DNA from: Akanthomyces muscarius
Taxonomy: Eukaryota; Ascomycota; Sordariomycetes; Hypocreales; Cordycipitaceae
DNA length: 64,000 nucleotides
Reading direction: 5' to 3'
NCBI RefSeq assembly: GCF_028009165.1
Contig: NC_079242.1
Coordinates: forward strand, 1,984,001-2,048,000
The notes under the pieces are model-generated. The model made no database searches. It was not told the origin of the DNA and was given only the letters and a program-made list of their open reading frames with translations. Positions 42,801-52,757 of this stretch are shown here, in pieces. Position numbers and translations under genes: made by a program. How positions within the stretch are numbered: the stretch's first letter is position 1; each line of letters begins with the position of its first letter.

Positions 42801-45508
42801 AGCTCTTCGCTGAGAAGGGTCGACGGGGCCCTGCCGACAAGGTCGTCGCTAACCTTGTTAAGTTCTCCTGTGTTGAAGTGGCCGAGACTCCAGAGTTCCC
42901 CGTTCACGCAGAAAAGAAGGACTTTATTCTGTCGATGCAAAAGGAAGAAGACAGGGTTGATCATGCCGACGCCGCCAAATGGGCAAGAGAGGCCAAGGCT
43001 GCTCGTGTCACAAGGAGGGGTGCAAAGGAGGCGCTGGAAATCCTAGCCCGCATCTACGGCGCCGCTATCTTCGAGACTGTTCCTAGCCTACGCAACTACA
43101 TGGAACAACCTCTCGTCAAGGCATTTTCCGGTGAACTCCCGGACGCCGCCAAGGACCCCGAAGATACTTTTGGCCAGGAGATTGTCGATGCCCTATCAGT
43201 GATCCGCACCATGGCGCCAACTCTCCACAAGGACCTCCACGCCTTTATTCTGGAGATGATGCCGCTTGTCATCAAAGCGCTACACTCGGAGCTTTCTGTT
43301 TTCCGCTACATGGCAGCTAAGTGCATGGCTACCATCTGCAGTGTTATGACGGTGGAAGGCATGACATCGCTAGTCGAAAAAGTTCTTCCTTCAATCAACA
43401 ACCCACTTGATCTGCACTTCCGACAAGGCGCCATTGAAGCAATCTACCACCTCATTGCTGTCATGGGTGATTCTATTCTGCCTTACGTCATCTTCCTCAT
43501 TGTACCTGTCCTTGGCCGAATGAGTGACTCGGATAATGAGATTCGCCTCCTCGCGACTACTTCCTTTGCTACTCTTGTCAAGCTGGTCCCGCTCGAGGCT
43601 GGCATTCCTGACCCGCCTGGTCTGTCCCAAGAACTCCTCAAGGGGCGTGACCGTGAGCGCACCTTCATCGCTCAGCTTTTGGATCCAAAGAAGGTTGAGC
43701 CCTTCGCTATCCCTGTTGCCATCAAGGCTGAGCTTCGATCTTACCAGCAAGAGGGTGTCAATTGGCTTCACTTTCTTAATAAATATCATCTTCATGGCAT
43801 TCTGTGCGATGACATGGGTCTGGGCAAGACATTGCAGACACTTTGCATTGTTGCTAGCGATCACCACCAGCGTCAGGAAGAGTTTGCAAAGACCCAGGCT
43901 CCAGACGTTCGTCGTCTGCCGTCCCTCATTGTCTGTCCGCCCACGCTGTCTGGCCACTGGCAGCAGGAGATCAAGACATATGCACCGTTCCTTAGTGTAA
44001 CAGCATATGTTGGCCCCCCGGCCGAACGCAAGCTGCTGAAAAGCAAACTTGGAGATACAGATATCGTCATCACCTCTTACGATGTTTGCCGTAACGACTC
44101 CGAGGTGTTGGAGAAACATAGCTGGAATTATGTCGTTCTTGACGAAGGTCATTTGATCAAGAACCCCAAGGCTAAGATTAGCCAGGCCGTCAAGAGACTT
44201 CCCAGCAACCACCGACTTATTCTTACCGGAACACCGATTCAGAACAACGTTTTAGAACTCTGGTCGCTCTTTGACTTCTTGATGCCCGGCTTCCTCGGTA
44301 CAGAAAGGGTCTTTCTGGATCGATTTGCTAAGCCAATCGCGGCCAGTCGTTTCAGCAAGGCGTCTTCGAAAGAGCAGGAAGCTGGTGCGCTAGCCATCGA
44401 GGCCTTGCACAAGCAAGTGCTTCCCTTCCTTCTACGTCGTCTGAAGGAGGAAGTTTTGAACGACCTGCCGCCCAAGATTCTGCAAAATTACTATTGCGAT
44501 CCCAGCGACCTGCAGAGGAAGCTGTTTGATGATTTCAACAAGAAGCAAGGCAAGAAGCTGCAAGCAGAGGCTGGCCGAGAAGATAAGGAATCAAAGCAGC
44601 ACATTTTCCAGGCCCTGCAGTACATGCGTAAGCTTTGCAATTCGCCTGCCATGGTAATGAAGCCAGGCGTTCCGATGTTTGACGAGACGCAAAAGATTCT
44701 CTCTAAGCAGGGTACATCAATTGACGACGTTACGCACGCACCCAAGCTTGGCGCACTTCGCGACCTGCTAGTTGATTGTGGCATTGGTGGCGATGATGCA
44801 GACAGTAACGACCCTCTGTATCAGCCAATCAAGCCTCATCGCGCTCTTATCTTCTGTCAGATGAAGGAGATGCTCGACATGGTACAAAACAAGGTTCTTA
44901 AGGAGCTTCTGCCCACTGTGTCGCATCTACGCCTGGATGGCTCAATCGAGGCCAGCAAACGACAGGACATTGTCAACAAATTTAACAGTGATCCTTCCTA
45001 CGACGTCCTGCTCCTGACGACCAGTGTCGGTGGTCTCGGTCTCAACTTGACTGGTGCTGACACTGTCATCTTTGTCGAGCACGACTGGAACCCGCAGAAG
45101 GATCTACAGGCGATGGATCGCGCCCACAGAATTGGTCAGAAAAAGGTCGTCAATGTTTACCGCCTTATCACTAGAGGCACGCTGGAAGAAAAGATTCTGA
45201 ACCTGCAGCGGTTCAAGATTGACGTGGCGTCAACAGTCGTCAACCAACAAAATGCAGGTCTAGGAACCATGGACACGGACCAGATCCTAGACCTATTCAA
45301 CGTGGGCGATACAGGACCAAGCCTGATATCAGACAAGCCCCAGAATAACTTGGAGGGCAGAGAGGAAGATATGGTGGATATTGAGACAGGTGATGTACTA
45401 CGGCAGCCAGGCAAGAAGGCCTGGCTGGACGACCTTGAGGACCTCTGGGACGACAAACAATACGAAGAGAGCTTTGACCTGGACGGATTTATGAAGACAA
45501 TGTCATGA
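39803..45508 (+). CDS. MOT1: Mot1/BTAF1, TBP-removing Snf2-family ATPase, 1901 aa
   Basis: A single uninterrupted exon. The N-terminal two thirds are HEAT repeats, beginning MASRLDRLVTILETGSTRLIRDTA and continuing with many helical pairs, as in Mot1 where they clasp TBP. An acidic/Lys-rich insert lies at about 75-125 and a basic RKRKREAM region near 230. The C-terminal Snf2 ATPase has the Walker A motif DDMGLGKT (Lys1342), the Walker B box DEGH (Asp1447), LTGTPIQNN, and the helicase C motifs LRLDGSIE, LLTTSVGGLGLNLTGAD and DRAHRIGQ. DEGH rather than DEAH is the known Mot1 signature. Mot1 uses ATP to strip TBP from DNA and redistributes it among promoters. The length matches yeast Mot1 (about 1870). 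Absence of introns in so long a gene is notable beside its neighbours. Confidence 0.97.
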   Translation: MASRLDRLVTILETGSTRLIRDTAVNQLADWQKQHPDELFNLLSRVVPYLHHKDWETRSTAAKAIGKIVENAPLYDPNEDDGDNVAHNPKKEEPTSTENGHVKKEQDDDNTAGIANIDLKSDDLFSLDAINVDSILKYGRELLRGGGLEYNLAALDPADRLAHQRKTLPGRLGLLGRKVEDEELAPPEPVGVPPTPIEGPSNGGLPRSDSITQSQAEDSQLSSRQLNVLKRKRKREAMRASQGKSGFGDLSLRRSTTAGSEAMADDTTMADADSKKNGKMNEYFNLDRPAETDEETKVVSEFKGPILPIKSEIETDDDMEGAEWPYDRLCDFLKVDIFDPSWETRHGAAMALREVIRVHGGGAGRGPAKSRAENDAANKKWLDDLACRLCFVLMLDRFTDYSSDTSVAPIRETIGQTLGSVLKHVPAESVYDTYRILHRMVLQAGLRMERPVWAVCHGGMVGLRYVVAVRKDMLLQHNDMIDGVIAAVMKGLGDSDDDVRSVSAATLIPMAKEFVMMRPAALDGLTNIVWESLSNLGDDLSASTGRIMDLLATLCGFPEVLEAMKASADKDEERSFTLLVPRLYPFLRHTISSVRLAVLKALLTFANLADESCQGWLNGKILRLIFQNILVERDRETLNMSLELWTALVQNLAKNPDALADEFAPNIDALMELTLHPIGVSRYPIPMNATLFQKPSGGTYSMPATAQNAAGRLPSPEVSDRAPKRRRKSAKAEESAPVNVGHDVDGHMMTGDVDLVGMDVLIRSRTSAAKAMGLIMSHVPSAKLDDFDAILVPGLSSAFASTQVTACLVIDEYCKACKAEEHMKTRYADHLQRILESDRPTFYRDLVIYMQRVRSQCQQLLHMFRDHGKVSPGKLPVLPVVVQGEAEAGPSAFSLPTADKCVAEDYDRLKKIMPPGQRLIANQQLADSRDVAQTAIQEAKTLKDGRDTRIKAAAACALVAMKQLPKKPSPLIKGIMDSVKTEENQILQSRASDTIARLVQLFAEKGRRGPADKVVANLVKFSCVEVAETPEFPVHAEKKDFILSMQKEEDRVDHADAAKWAREAKAARVTRRGAKEALEILARIYGAAIFETVPSLRNYMEQPLVKAFSGELPDAAKDPEDTFGQEIVDALSVIRTMAPTLHKDLHAFILEMMPLVIKALHSELSVFRYMAAKCMATICSVMTVEGMTSLVEKVLPSINNPLDLHFRQGAIEAIYHLIAVMGDSILPYVIFLIVPVLGRMSDSDNEIRLLATTSFATLVKLVPLEAGIPDPPGLSQELLKGRDRERTFIAQLLDPKKVEPFAIPVAIKAELRSYQQEGVNWLHFLNKYHLHGILCDDMGLGKTLQTLCIVASDHHQRQEEFAKTQAPDVRRLPSLIVCPPTLSGHWQQEIKTYAPFLSVTAYVGPPAERKLLKSKLGDTDIVITSYDVCRNDSEVLEKHSWNYVVLDEGHLIKNPKAKISQAVKRLPSNHRLILTGTPIQNNVLELWSLFDFLMPGFLGTERVFLDRFAKPIAASRFSKASSKEQEAGALAIEALHKQVLPFLLRRLKEEVLNDLPPKILQNYYCDPSDLQRKLFDDFNKKQGKKLQAEAGREDKESKQHIFQALQYMRKLCNSPAMVMKPGVPMFDETQKILSKQGTSIDDVTHAPKLGALRDLLVDCGIGGDDADSNDPLYQPIKPHRALIFCQMKEMLDMVQNKVLKELLPTVSHLRLDGSIEASKRQDIVNKFNSDPSYDVLLLTTSVGGLGLNLTGADTVIFVEHDWNPQKDLQAMDRAHRIGQKKVVNVYRLITRGTLEEKILNLQRFKIDVASTVVNQQNAGLGTMDTDQILDLFNVGDTGPSLISDKPQNNLEGREEDMVDIETGDVLRQPGKKAWLDDLEDLWDDKQYEESFDLDGFMKTMS

Positions 45509-46143
45509 TCAAGACCATGGATGACGCGCTCTTCGTTCTGTAAGCATAAATCTGCTTCTCATCTGGATACGAAGGATTATCATAACTTTTCTTCAACGGT
45601 AGCTTTTTCTTTGGGGCTATTGAGCTAGTTATTATGGCAGCTTGGGTGGCATTTGGCGCTCGGTCTGCATTTTACTGAATTCGTTGTTTATGTACAGTAG
45701 ATCATCAGCGACTGCGTGGAACAATACCATTTGTCGAGGCTCGTATGAGCCTTTCTTTCTTGAAATTCTTGTCTGTTGATGGTGCGTGATGTGAGCGTCT
45801 ATATCGGCTGGGCAATCTTAGGAATGGATTTCGTAAAGTTGGCTAATGGAGTCGATCCAGCACAAGTCAACTAATATTAAAGTATAACTCAATTTTCCAA
45901 CATTGTTAGTCATTTTTGTACGATGTGCTCGATATGCTGTACAGTGTAGATGAAGAACCATAGGTAGGTAGGTAGTGACGATGGCTTTCAAACTACCCCA
46001 CTACGGTACGCTAGAACCTTCATGAAATTGGAGGGGCAAACAGAAGCTACCAGCTAACTTAGCTGCCCGCATCCGTGCTTGCTCATAAGCGCTCGACAAT
46101 CGACTTGAAGAACAAAAGCAAGAAAACATCACAGTCGCCCATC
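45509..46143. other. intergenic, 635 bp
   Basis: This holds the 3' UTR of MOT1 and the promoter of CDC37. A TAGG microsatellite lies at 45961-45974. The remainder is AT-rich with no coding sequence recognised. Confidence 0.45.
45961..45974. repeat. TAGG tetranucleotide repeat
   Basis: TAGGTAGGTAGGTAG lies 170 bp upstream of the CDC37 ATG. Shorter AGGTAGGTA stretches recur at 17292, 18231 and 21431, each beside or near a gene start or splice site. Confidence 0.6.
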
Positions 46144-47745
46144 ATGCCGGTCGACTACAGTAAATGGGTACGTTTGAACGACCGTGCTTTGGGTTGTCGC
46201 GCGACCCCCGCATAAGCTCTGCTAACCAAGCAATCACACACGACAGGACGCCTTGGAGCTCAGTGACGACTCTGACGTGGAAGTCCACCCCAACGTCGAC
46301 AAGAAATCGTTTATCCGAGCGAAGCAGACACAGATTCACCAGGAACGTCAACAGCGAAAGCACCGAATGGAGGCACTCAAGTACGAAGTCGCGCTGCACC
46401 AGGCACTGCTCAAGCGCATCTCCGCGCTGGTGGCGGCGCTCCGATCGCGCGCCTCCGAGGCGGCAGCGACGGAGAACCCTGGCCAACTGGCCTTCCAGGC
46501 CGTCATGGAGTCGGCGGGCGACCAAAAAGACGACGACCTGCCTCCCGTGCCCGAAGGTCTCCGCGTGGACCCCAACCAGCCCAAGACGTACTCGGCCATG
46601 ATGGCGGGCCTGCTCGACCAGGTCAACAAGGCCATGGAGGCCAAGCAGCCCGACGACCGCTACACGGCGATGCTGGAGGAGATTGGAGTCCACGAGACGC
46701 AGGTCCGGACGCTGATCAAGGAGAGCAGCGATGAGCTGGCCAAGCTGGAAAAGGAAGAGGGAAAGAAGATTACAAGCGAGGGCATCCACACTGGCTTTGA
46801 CAGCTCCTTCGTGAGCAAAGCGACCGGCACGGGTGGTGACACGACACAGGTGGAGCTGTTGAACCCTAGCCATAAGCCTGGCGAGTCATCGTCGTCGGCA
46901 TCAAAAGAAGGTTCTTCCAGCAAGGACAGCAAGGACGACGACGACATGGAGGCCTCACCCGCCGCCCGCAACTTTGCCGACATTCGGCCCAACGACTACT
47001 CAGCCAGCCTGGACCACCTCGTCAAGCACCCGCAGATTCTGACCGAGAAGGAAACTGACGGCCTCTTGGTGCTGGCGTTTGACGCCGCGCTCGAGAGCAA
47101 GGACGAGCGCTCCAAGCAGTGCGTGCACCAGGCGCTGCTGCTACAGTACTGCCGCTCGCTCGGCCGCGACGGTGTGGGCCTCTTCTTCAAGCGCATCACG
47201 GCGAGCGGCGGCAATAACGCCAAGGAGGTCTTTTACAAGGACGTGCACGACACGTACCTGAGGATCCGCACGCGCGCCCGCGAGATTGTCGCCGAGCGCG
47301 CCAAGGAGCCCGCCGAGGGCGTCGAGCAGATCCAGCTGCACGCCGTCGAGCCCGGCACCGTCATCTCCATCAGCGTGCCGGCCGCGGACAGCGAGGACCC
47401 CGAGGTGCAGGAGGCGAGGGAGATTTACGAGCATTTCAGCGAGGAGATGCGGACAGCGCTGGAGACGGGCGAGCTGGACAAGGTGAATGAGGTGTTGGGC
47501 AATATGTCCGTGGAAGAGGCAGAAGAATATGTCAATCTGTTTGGCGAGGTACGTTTTGACAAGGATCTTACTTGAGTACTTGCTAACAATGTTTTGATAA
47601 CTAGGCCAATATTCTGAGTCTGGAAGAGCAGATCATAGACGGCACTACCGACGAGGGTAAGCAGCAAATCAAGGACCTAGAGGCCAAGGCTGCGGCCGAG
47701 AGAGCAGCGGAAGCAGATGAGGGGCCAACTGGTGACCCAGAGTAA
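46144..47745 (+). CDS. CDC37: Cdc37, Hsp90 co-chaperone for kinases, 488 aa
   Basis: Three exons: 46144-46167, 46247-47548 and 47605-47745. The first exon encodes only MPVDYSKW, the invariant start of Cdc37. Exon 2 begins DALELSDDSDVEVHPNVD; the Ser in this acidic stretch corresponds to the CK2 site whose phosphorylation is needed for client binding. The charged coiled coil (QTQIHQERQQRKHRMEAL) follows, then the middle Hsp90-binding domain (NDYSASLDHLVKHPQI, and a long helical part with SKQCVHQALLLQYCRSLGRDG) and the C-terminal domain. Cdc37 loads protein kinases onto Hsp90 in the cytosol. Introns have GTACGT donors, CTAAC branches and AG acceptors; the second would otherwise be read through to an early stop at 47573. 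The gene converges on an oxidoreductase gene. Confidence 0.95.
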
Positions 47746-47907
47746 GCTAGTTTCTGATTCGAAGCATTAAATTGTAAATATACATTAGTCGATGAAATGC
47801 TGATTGACACTGCTATGTGTTTTCCCCCTTGCCAAGCTGTAGTTAGTCGGGAACATCTTTGCTTGATGTACTCATTTTTTTTTTTTGAATATGAGGCTTC
47901 TCTTCTT

Positions 47908-48948
47908 CTACGCTTGAACCTTTTCGCCGTGACGCGCAAAAATGTCTTCTTCCCACTCCGTCAACAGGCCCATAATCTCAACCGAGTTGTCCCAGCTCGG
48001 CGAGGGTCGCGCAGCCTCCTTGATGCCCGAGTTGACGTACTCCTCGACCTTTTTGATCTGGTGGCCAAACGCGTCCATCTTGCTCGAGACGGTGATTGTG
48101 TCCACCGCGCCGCCCTTGTACGTCTTGATCGTGAAGACGTTGTCCCCGGCCAGCGGCAGCCACGGGTTCGTGACAAACGTCAGCGACGCCTTGTCGCCCT
48201 GCACCGTAAACGCAAAGTCGTTGCCAAACGAGTCGGACGACTGGATCGTGGCCAGCACGCCCTCTTCCTCGAAACGCACCGTGAGCGCCGCGTCGCGCGC
48301 GTACGTGACGCCGTCGTCGCTCGTCACCAGCGTGCCGTGGCCCAGCACGGAGCGTCTCCCGTTCCAGACGCGGGAGTCCCCGCCGTACGCCGTCTCGAGG
48401 ACGAGGTGCAGCAGCGACACCGGGTAGCAGCCGAGGTTGTAGATTGTGCCGCGCCCGCGCGGGTTGGCTTTGGCGGCGATGCTGGCGGCGTAGTAGCCCG
48501 AGACGCCGCGGATGCGGCCGAGGCGGCCGTCGGCGATGACGGCGGCCAGTGTCTCCATGACGGGGTGGGTGAGGTACATGAGCCCCTCGAGGAGGAAGAC
48601 GTCGCCGGCGGCGCGGACGGCGGCCGTCATGGCGTGCGCGTCGGCCATGGTCGTGGCGAGCGACTTTTCCGACAGGATGGCCTTTTTGCCGGCCTGCGTC
48701 GCGAGCAGCACAGCCTCGGCGTGCTTGTGGCTGGGAAGCCCGACGTAGATGACGTCGACGGCCGGGTCGGCGAGCAGCGCGTCGAGCGAGGCGTAGCGCG
48801 AGGCGATGCCGTACCGGTCGGCAAAGGCGGAGAGGCGCTGCTCGTCGCGGCCAAAGACGGCCTGGATGTGGGAGCTGTTGCTGGCGACAATGGCCTTGGC
48901 CACGACGTCGCTGATGAAGCTGGTGCCCAGAATGCCCCAGCGCAGCAT
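47908..48948 (-). CDS. Gfo/Idh/MocA-family NAD(P)-dependent oxidoreductase, 346 aa
   Basis: Single exon. The start at 48948 (MLRWGILGTSFIS) is chosen because the Rossmann fold begins there; an upstream Met at 49116 would add an unlikely hydrophobic leader. GILGTSFIS at 5-13 is the nucleotide-binding glycine loop. The family's EKP motif, whose Lys is catalytic, reads EKS at 94-96. GCYPVSLLHLVLE in the second domain matches the dihydrodiol dehydrogenase/D-xylose dehydrogenase branch. Members reduce or oxidise sugars or diols with NAD(P). The substrate is not predictable. It converges with CDC37 (163 bp between stops). Strong third-position G+C generates a long antisense frame over it, which I discount. 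Confidence 0.85.
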   Translation of the reverse strand: MLRWGILGTSFISDVVAKAIVASNSSHIQAVFGRDEQRLSAFADRYGIASRYASLDALLADPAVDVIYVGLPSHKHAEAVLLATQAGKKAILSEKSLATTMADAHAMTAAVRAAGDVFLLEGLMYLTHPVMETLAAVIADGRLGRIRGVSGYYAASIAAKANPRGRGTIYNLGCYPVSLLHLVLETAYGGDSRVWNGRRSVLGHGTLVTSDDGVTYARDAALTVRFEEEGVLATIQSSDSFGNDFAFTVQGDKASLTFVTNPWLPLAGDNVFTIKTYKGGAVDTITVSSKMDAFGHQIKKVEEYVNSGIKEAARPSPSWDNSVEIMGLLTEWEEDIFARHGEKVQA

Positions 48949-49919
48949 GATGAATATTTGATGTAAGCAGGAAAAGAAAAAAGGAAAGAAAGAAACGCAG
49001 CTGTTGCCAGAAAGAGGGGTCTTGGAAAAAGGGTGATGGGCGTTTGTCGTGTGTCTCTTCGGGATCAACCGTCCATTAGTTAGGCACAAAAATAAACCGC
49101 CGACCGGAAAACCCACTTGCTCGTCGGTGGCACGACGGCGTTGTTTTCGGGGCTTACTAGACCCTTTAAGAATTAGTCCAAATCACTTTTAAACTCTTTC
49201 AAAGAGCCCGTCTGCACTACCGGGTTTGTTAGTGGTGGAAATGAATTTTGGCCGTCGTCGTGTAGTACGGAGTTCGGCTGCGAATCTCACGATCTCGCGA
49301 GTTACCCCTCTTTGACAATAGGTGCTACAATTTTGGCTTTAGAAACCGTTTAATTTAGAGATGACATTGTAAAAAGGAACGACAAGTCTCCACGGCATTC
49401 TTTGACCAACTTCAATCTGTCTGAACTTGCAGAATCTATTTGATGGCAATTGCTTTCGGGAGTCAGGGCCTTGTCCTACCCCTTGTTACCCCGCCATCGA
49501 CACAATGACATCAGTGGCCAATTCAGGGTGACACAGGAAATTAAATGCAAATGGCAAATATATTGCTTCAAGGTCATCAAGAATTCGGAACAGCAACGGG
49601 GATCTCATCAGCGGCCTGTTTTGAGAGGATGTTCACGTGCCGCTGCCAGCGTCTGTTCCCGTGTCTCATTAACCCGGCCTTTCCAAAGCACACCGCGCTG
49701 GAAGAAAGACAAAATGGTTTCAAAAGGAAAAAAAGGTCTCAAACTGAGCCATACCAGATTATTAGGTAGTTACTTTGCCAACTGAGTTTTATGTACAACA
49801 TTTTCAAGATTATTCGTACTGTCAATAGGTTTCCCCAACCATGCATAGCTACCTGTGTGTCGTTGAGAACCCTACTTTTCTGTTGTAATCGAGTCACACG
49901 TTCTGTAAAGCCGTGCTAC
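48949..49919. other. intergenic, 971 bp
   Basis: Promoter of the oxidoreductase gene on the left and 3' side of the ankyrin gene on the right. Composition turns AT-rich from about 49160. Frames at 49450-49785 have no recognisable features. Confidence 0.4.
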
Positions 49920-52421
49920 TTAAATGTGTTCCTGAGCATCTTCAAACGAGGAACAGTCTGACTCCGTATCCTTCTCGGAGAGGGCTTGAGAGAGCCCAGC
50001 TTCCATTTGCCGCATCAAGTCACCTTGTGCTGCTGCATCCATCTTCAGAACGGACAGCAATTCTTCGAATGCGTCATCTAGCTGTTCGGAATTATCTTTC
50101 CTCATCTCAAGAAGTGAATAATAGTGATCTTGTAGATACAAGTCATCTGTTCTCGCGCGGAGGTGCTCAGCTGCTGTGAGAAGCTGCATAGTTTTTATAT
50201 CCGCATATTGCGCAACAATATCTAGCAAATGGGGCCCGTGAAGACGAGGACACTGCTGATAGTCCGACCATCTCTCAAGTAGGAGCTTCAAGACTGCATG
50301 ATTATTGTATTGTATGGCGGCTGTGAGAGCAGTCTGCATACTTTTGGATTCGGCGTTGATGTTTGCGCCGTACTCGAGAAGAAGCATCGCGTGAGCAGCA
50401 CTGCTGCCTCGGGCAACATGCAAAAGAGGCGTTACCCCATCAACTCCGGTAGCTTCAATATTGGCGCCAAAGTCCAAAAGCGTTTTCATAACCATGGGGT
50501 CGGGTGCATTTCGAGCTGCGCAATTGAGGGGAGTACCGAACTTCGTGCCTGGTGGTAGCTTGGGATCCGGAAATGCTCCAGCCTCGAGGAGAAGTCGAAC
50601 GCAGATTGCTTTATTTTGGTTTGCTGCCAAGGTCAAGGGAGTGTTGAGCTTGCTATCCATATTATTCGGGTCAGCCCGCCAGCTCAGGAGCGTAATGACG
50701 GCTCGCTCGTCGCCTCTAGCCGCCGCCCACTGAAGCGGTGTCCGGCCTGTTGCATCCGGAAAATCAACATCGCAAGGTCGTTTTAGTATGCTGATCTCAA
50801 GGTCTTCAGATAACAATCCGAGAACAATTTTATGAAGGTCGGTGAAGTTCTGGCGCTCAATGTAATCGCTACCTTCTGCAATGATTCGAAGTATCTCGGA
50901 GGCCTCTTGCGTCAAGCTGCCTCTGAGTATAATGTCGCCGGCTTTGTCGCTAGGAGAATCATCACTTTTAGCAATCGGTCTATTTCTGACATTAGTTTGC
51001 GCATACGTGTGCTACTTCCGCGCATTATACCTATAAGTTGGATCCGCGCCAGCCACCATGAGAAATTTGCAGGTTTCATATTGTTGTCCGTAGAGGGCCC
51101 ACTGAGACGTCTGTCAGCGTGCGACGAAAATGAGAAGATGCCAGACTTACTCTTAGCAATGAATATCCCCTTGTCGTACTAACGTCACGGGGAGATGCCA
51201 GACCATTCTGAAAAAGGCTTTTAAGGCCTTCGATATTGCCGTTGAGGGCGAAGCTAACGCACTGCGAAGCATCTGAGACCTGTCGAAGAGTACTGAGTTG
51301 AAGAGAAGGGCCAGTATTTGCGTCATATGCAAGATGGAACCGGACAATCTGTGACCAGCAGAAGCCGAGAGGAAACCAGAATTCGATGTTGGCTGTAGGT
51401 ATCTGTTTTCGTGCGCATTGATCTGAGTCACACTTGTTGCTCAACAAAGGCAGGCCACTGTATCCGATGAATACCTGGCCCAGCATACGATCCGTGAATG
51501 ATGGAGATCTGGCACTTCGTTCAGCATGGCAGGCACAAGAGCAACCTGCTTGACATGTCGCATGAGCTTGTCGGAGCCGCACTCTAACTGAAGTAGAACT
51601 CCTGCGAATACGTGTTGCGGAGGCAGGGCTGACTGCCCTGGCAGTGTTTCGTCTTGCAGGTGGCACTGATGCGCTGTACAAAGGGCCAATTTGCTCAATC
51701 TGAGAAGCATGCATCGCTGTCGATTGAGCACGGATAAGGGCTTCAACTCTCTCAAGGCGCTCGTCAACTTGTGAATATCTTTGGCTGAGAGACTGTGTGA
51801 CGGTCTTGTTGTGCTCATGCAAGAGAGCCTCGATGAAGCCGGCCGGCACGACTGGTTCTTCTCGCTCAGCGACAGCTCCTGATACCTTGAGGCTCAACTC
51901 TTCGATCTGCAGCCGTACATGCATCATATCATGCCTGGCCAAAAAGAATTAGCGGAAAATCTAACACGACTTGAAGACATTGTCACATACGAATTTGAAG
52001 CCCCGAGAATAACATTTAAGCTCGACTTGACCTGTTTGATGATTTCTTGCAGAGCCGCGATCCGGCCTTGCTCTCGTCGCCAGAGGAGTACGCGTGGAAT
52101 TGCGTCTCGTTTCCTCAGACGCGAGCCTGCAGCAATTTTATCCAAAACAGCTTTAATGTCCAGCAAAGTCATCTCACCACGGGCCAGAACAGCAGGCAAA
52201 GTCGACTTTCCATGACTATCCCAGCGTGACACACGTCTTTCGTCGACAGCTAACCGAACCTGATTCAGAACAACGGTAAAGTCTTGGATTTCATTATTTA
52301 GCGCATGCACCCGACCAGGCAATGAGTCCAAGTCTTCGTGGAGGCTGGCAAGCACTTTGGCCACCTGCACCGCAACGGTAGTGACGGCAACAATACTCGC
52401 TGTCAAGGATAGAGGATCCAT
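49920..52421 (-). CDS. Fungal N-domain plus ankyrin-repeat protein, 781 aa
   Basis: Four exons are inferred: 52421-51991, 51934-51151, 51101-51031 and 50979-49920. The start MDPLSLTASIVAVTTVAVQVAK is the fungal N-terminal domain found in STAND/NLR-like proteins (Helo-like). Residues 1-140 form its helical bundle. A coiled-coil segment follows (MMHVRLQIEELSLKV, then RYSQVDERLERVEAL), then a Cys cluster CQAGCSCACH, and a conserved module with GYSGLPLLS and FALNGNIEGLKSLF. The last 380 residues carry ankyrin repeats (TPLQWAAARGDERAVITLLSW, shown in part; TPLTLAANQNKAICVRLLLEAGA; TPLLHVARGSSAAHAMLLLEYGA) and end in an acidic tail. No NACHT or NB-ARC NTPase is present. For intron 3 two in-frame acceptors six bases apart are possible; the downstream one gives the family's YRPIA. 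Such proteins are abundant in filamentous ascomycetes and their function is unknown. Confidence 0.82.
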
Positions 52422-52757
52422 AACGGATACCCAGCATAACACAGCACCGAAAGCTTCGCAAAATATTGGAGAAAATATCTCGCGCCACCTAACGGGGGCA
52501 ATCATTAGCTGATTTTTTTTGGTTGTTTTGCAGCTATGGATCATGTGATGCTGCATATGCATGTAATATCAGGGGTTGCAGCGCTTACAAACGTGTGGAC
52601 GAAAAATCCTATTATCATGTCCAATGACGTGGTAGCAGCTGAAGCGCCAGGACCTGCAGGGCGCGAAATAAATTACGTTAAGTAAAAATACTTCCTTCGC
52701 TCATCTTCAACCATTTGGCTCGAGCTACTTCATCAAAAAGCTATTTCCGTTCGAACA
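52422..52757. promoter_or_regulatory. divergent promoter, 336 bp
   Basis: This short spacer separates the ankyrin-protein ATG (minus) from the class V aminotransferase ATG (plus). A T8 run lies at about 52513. Sharing of elements is inferred from distance only. Confidence 0.45.

Noticed and set aside
47797..48966. 389-codon plus-strand frame
   Set aside because: Antisense to the Gfo/Idh/MocA gene, and rich in Arg/Val/Asp in the way typical of shadow frames.
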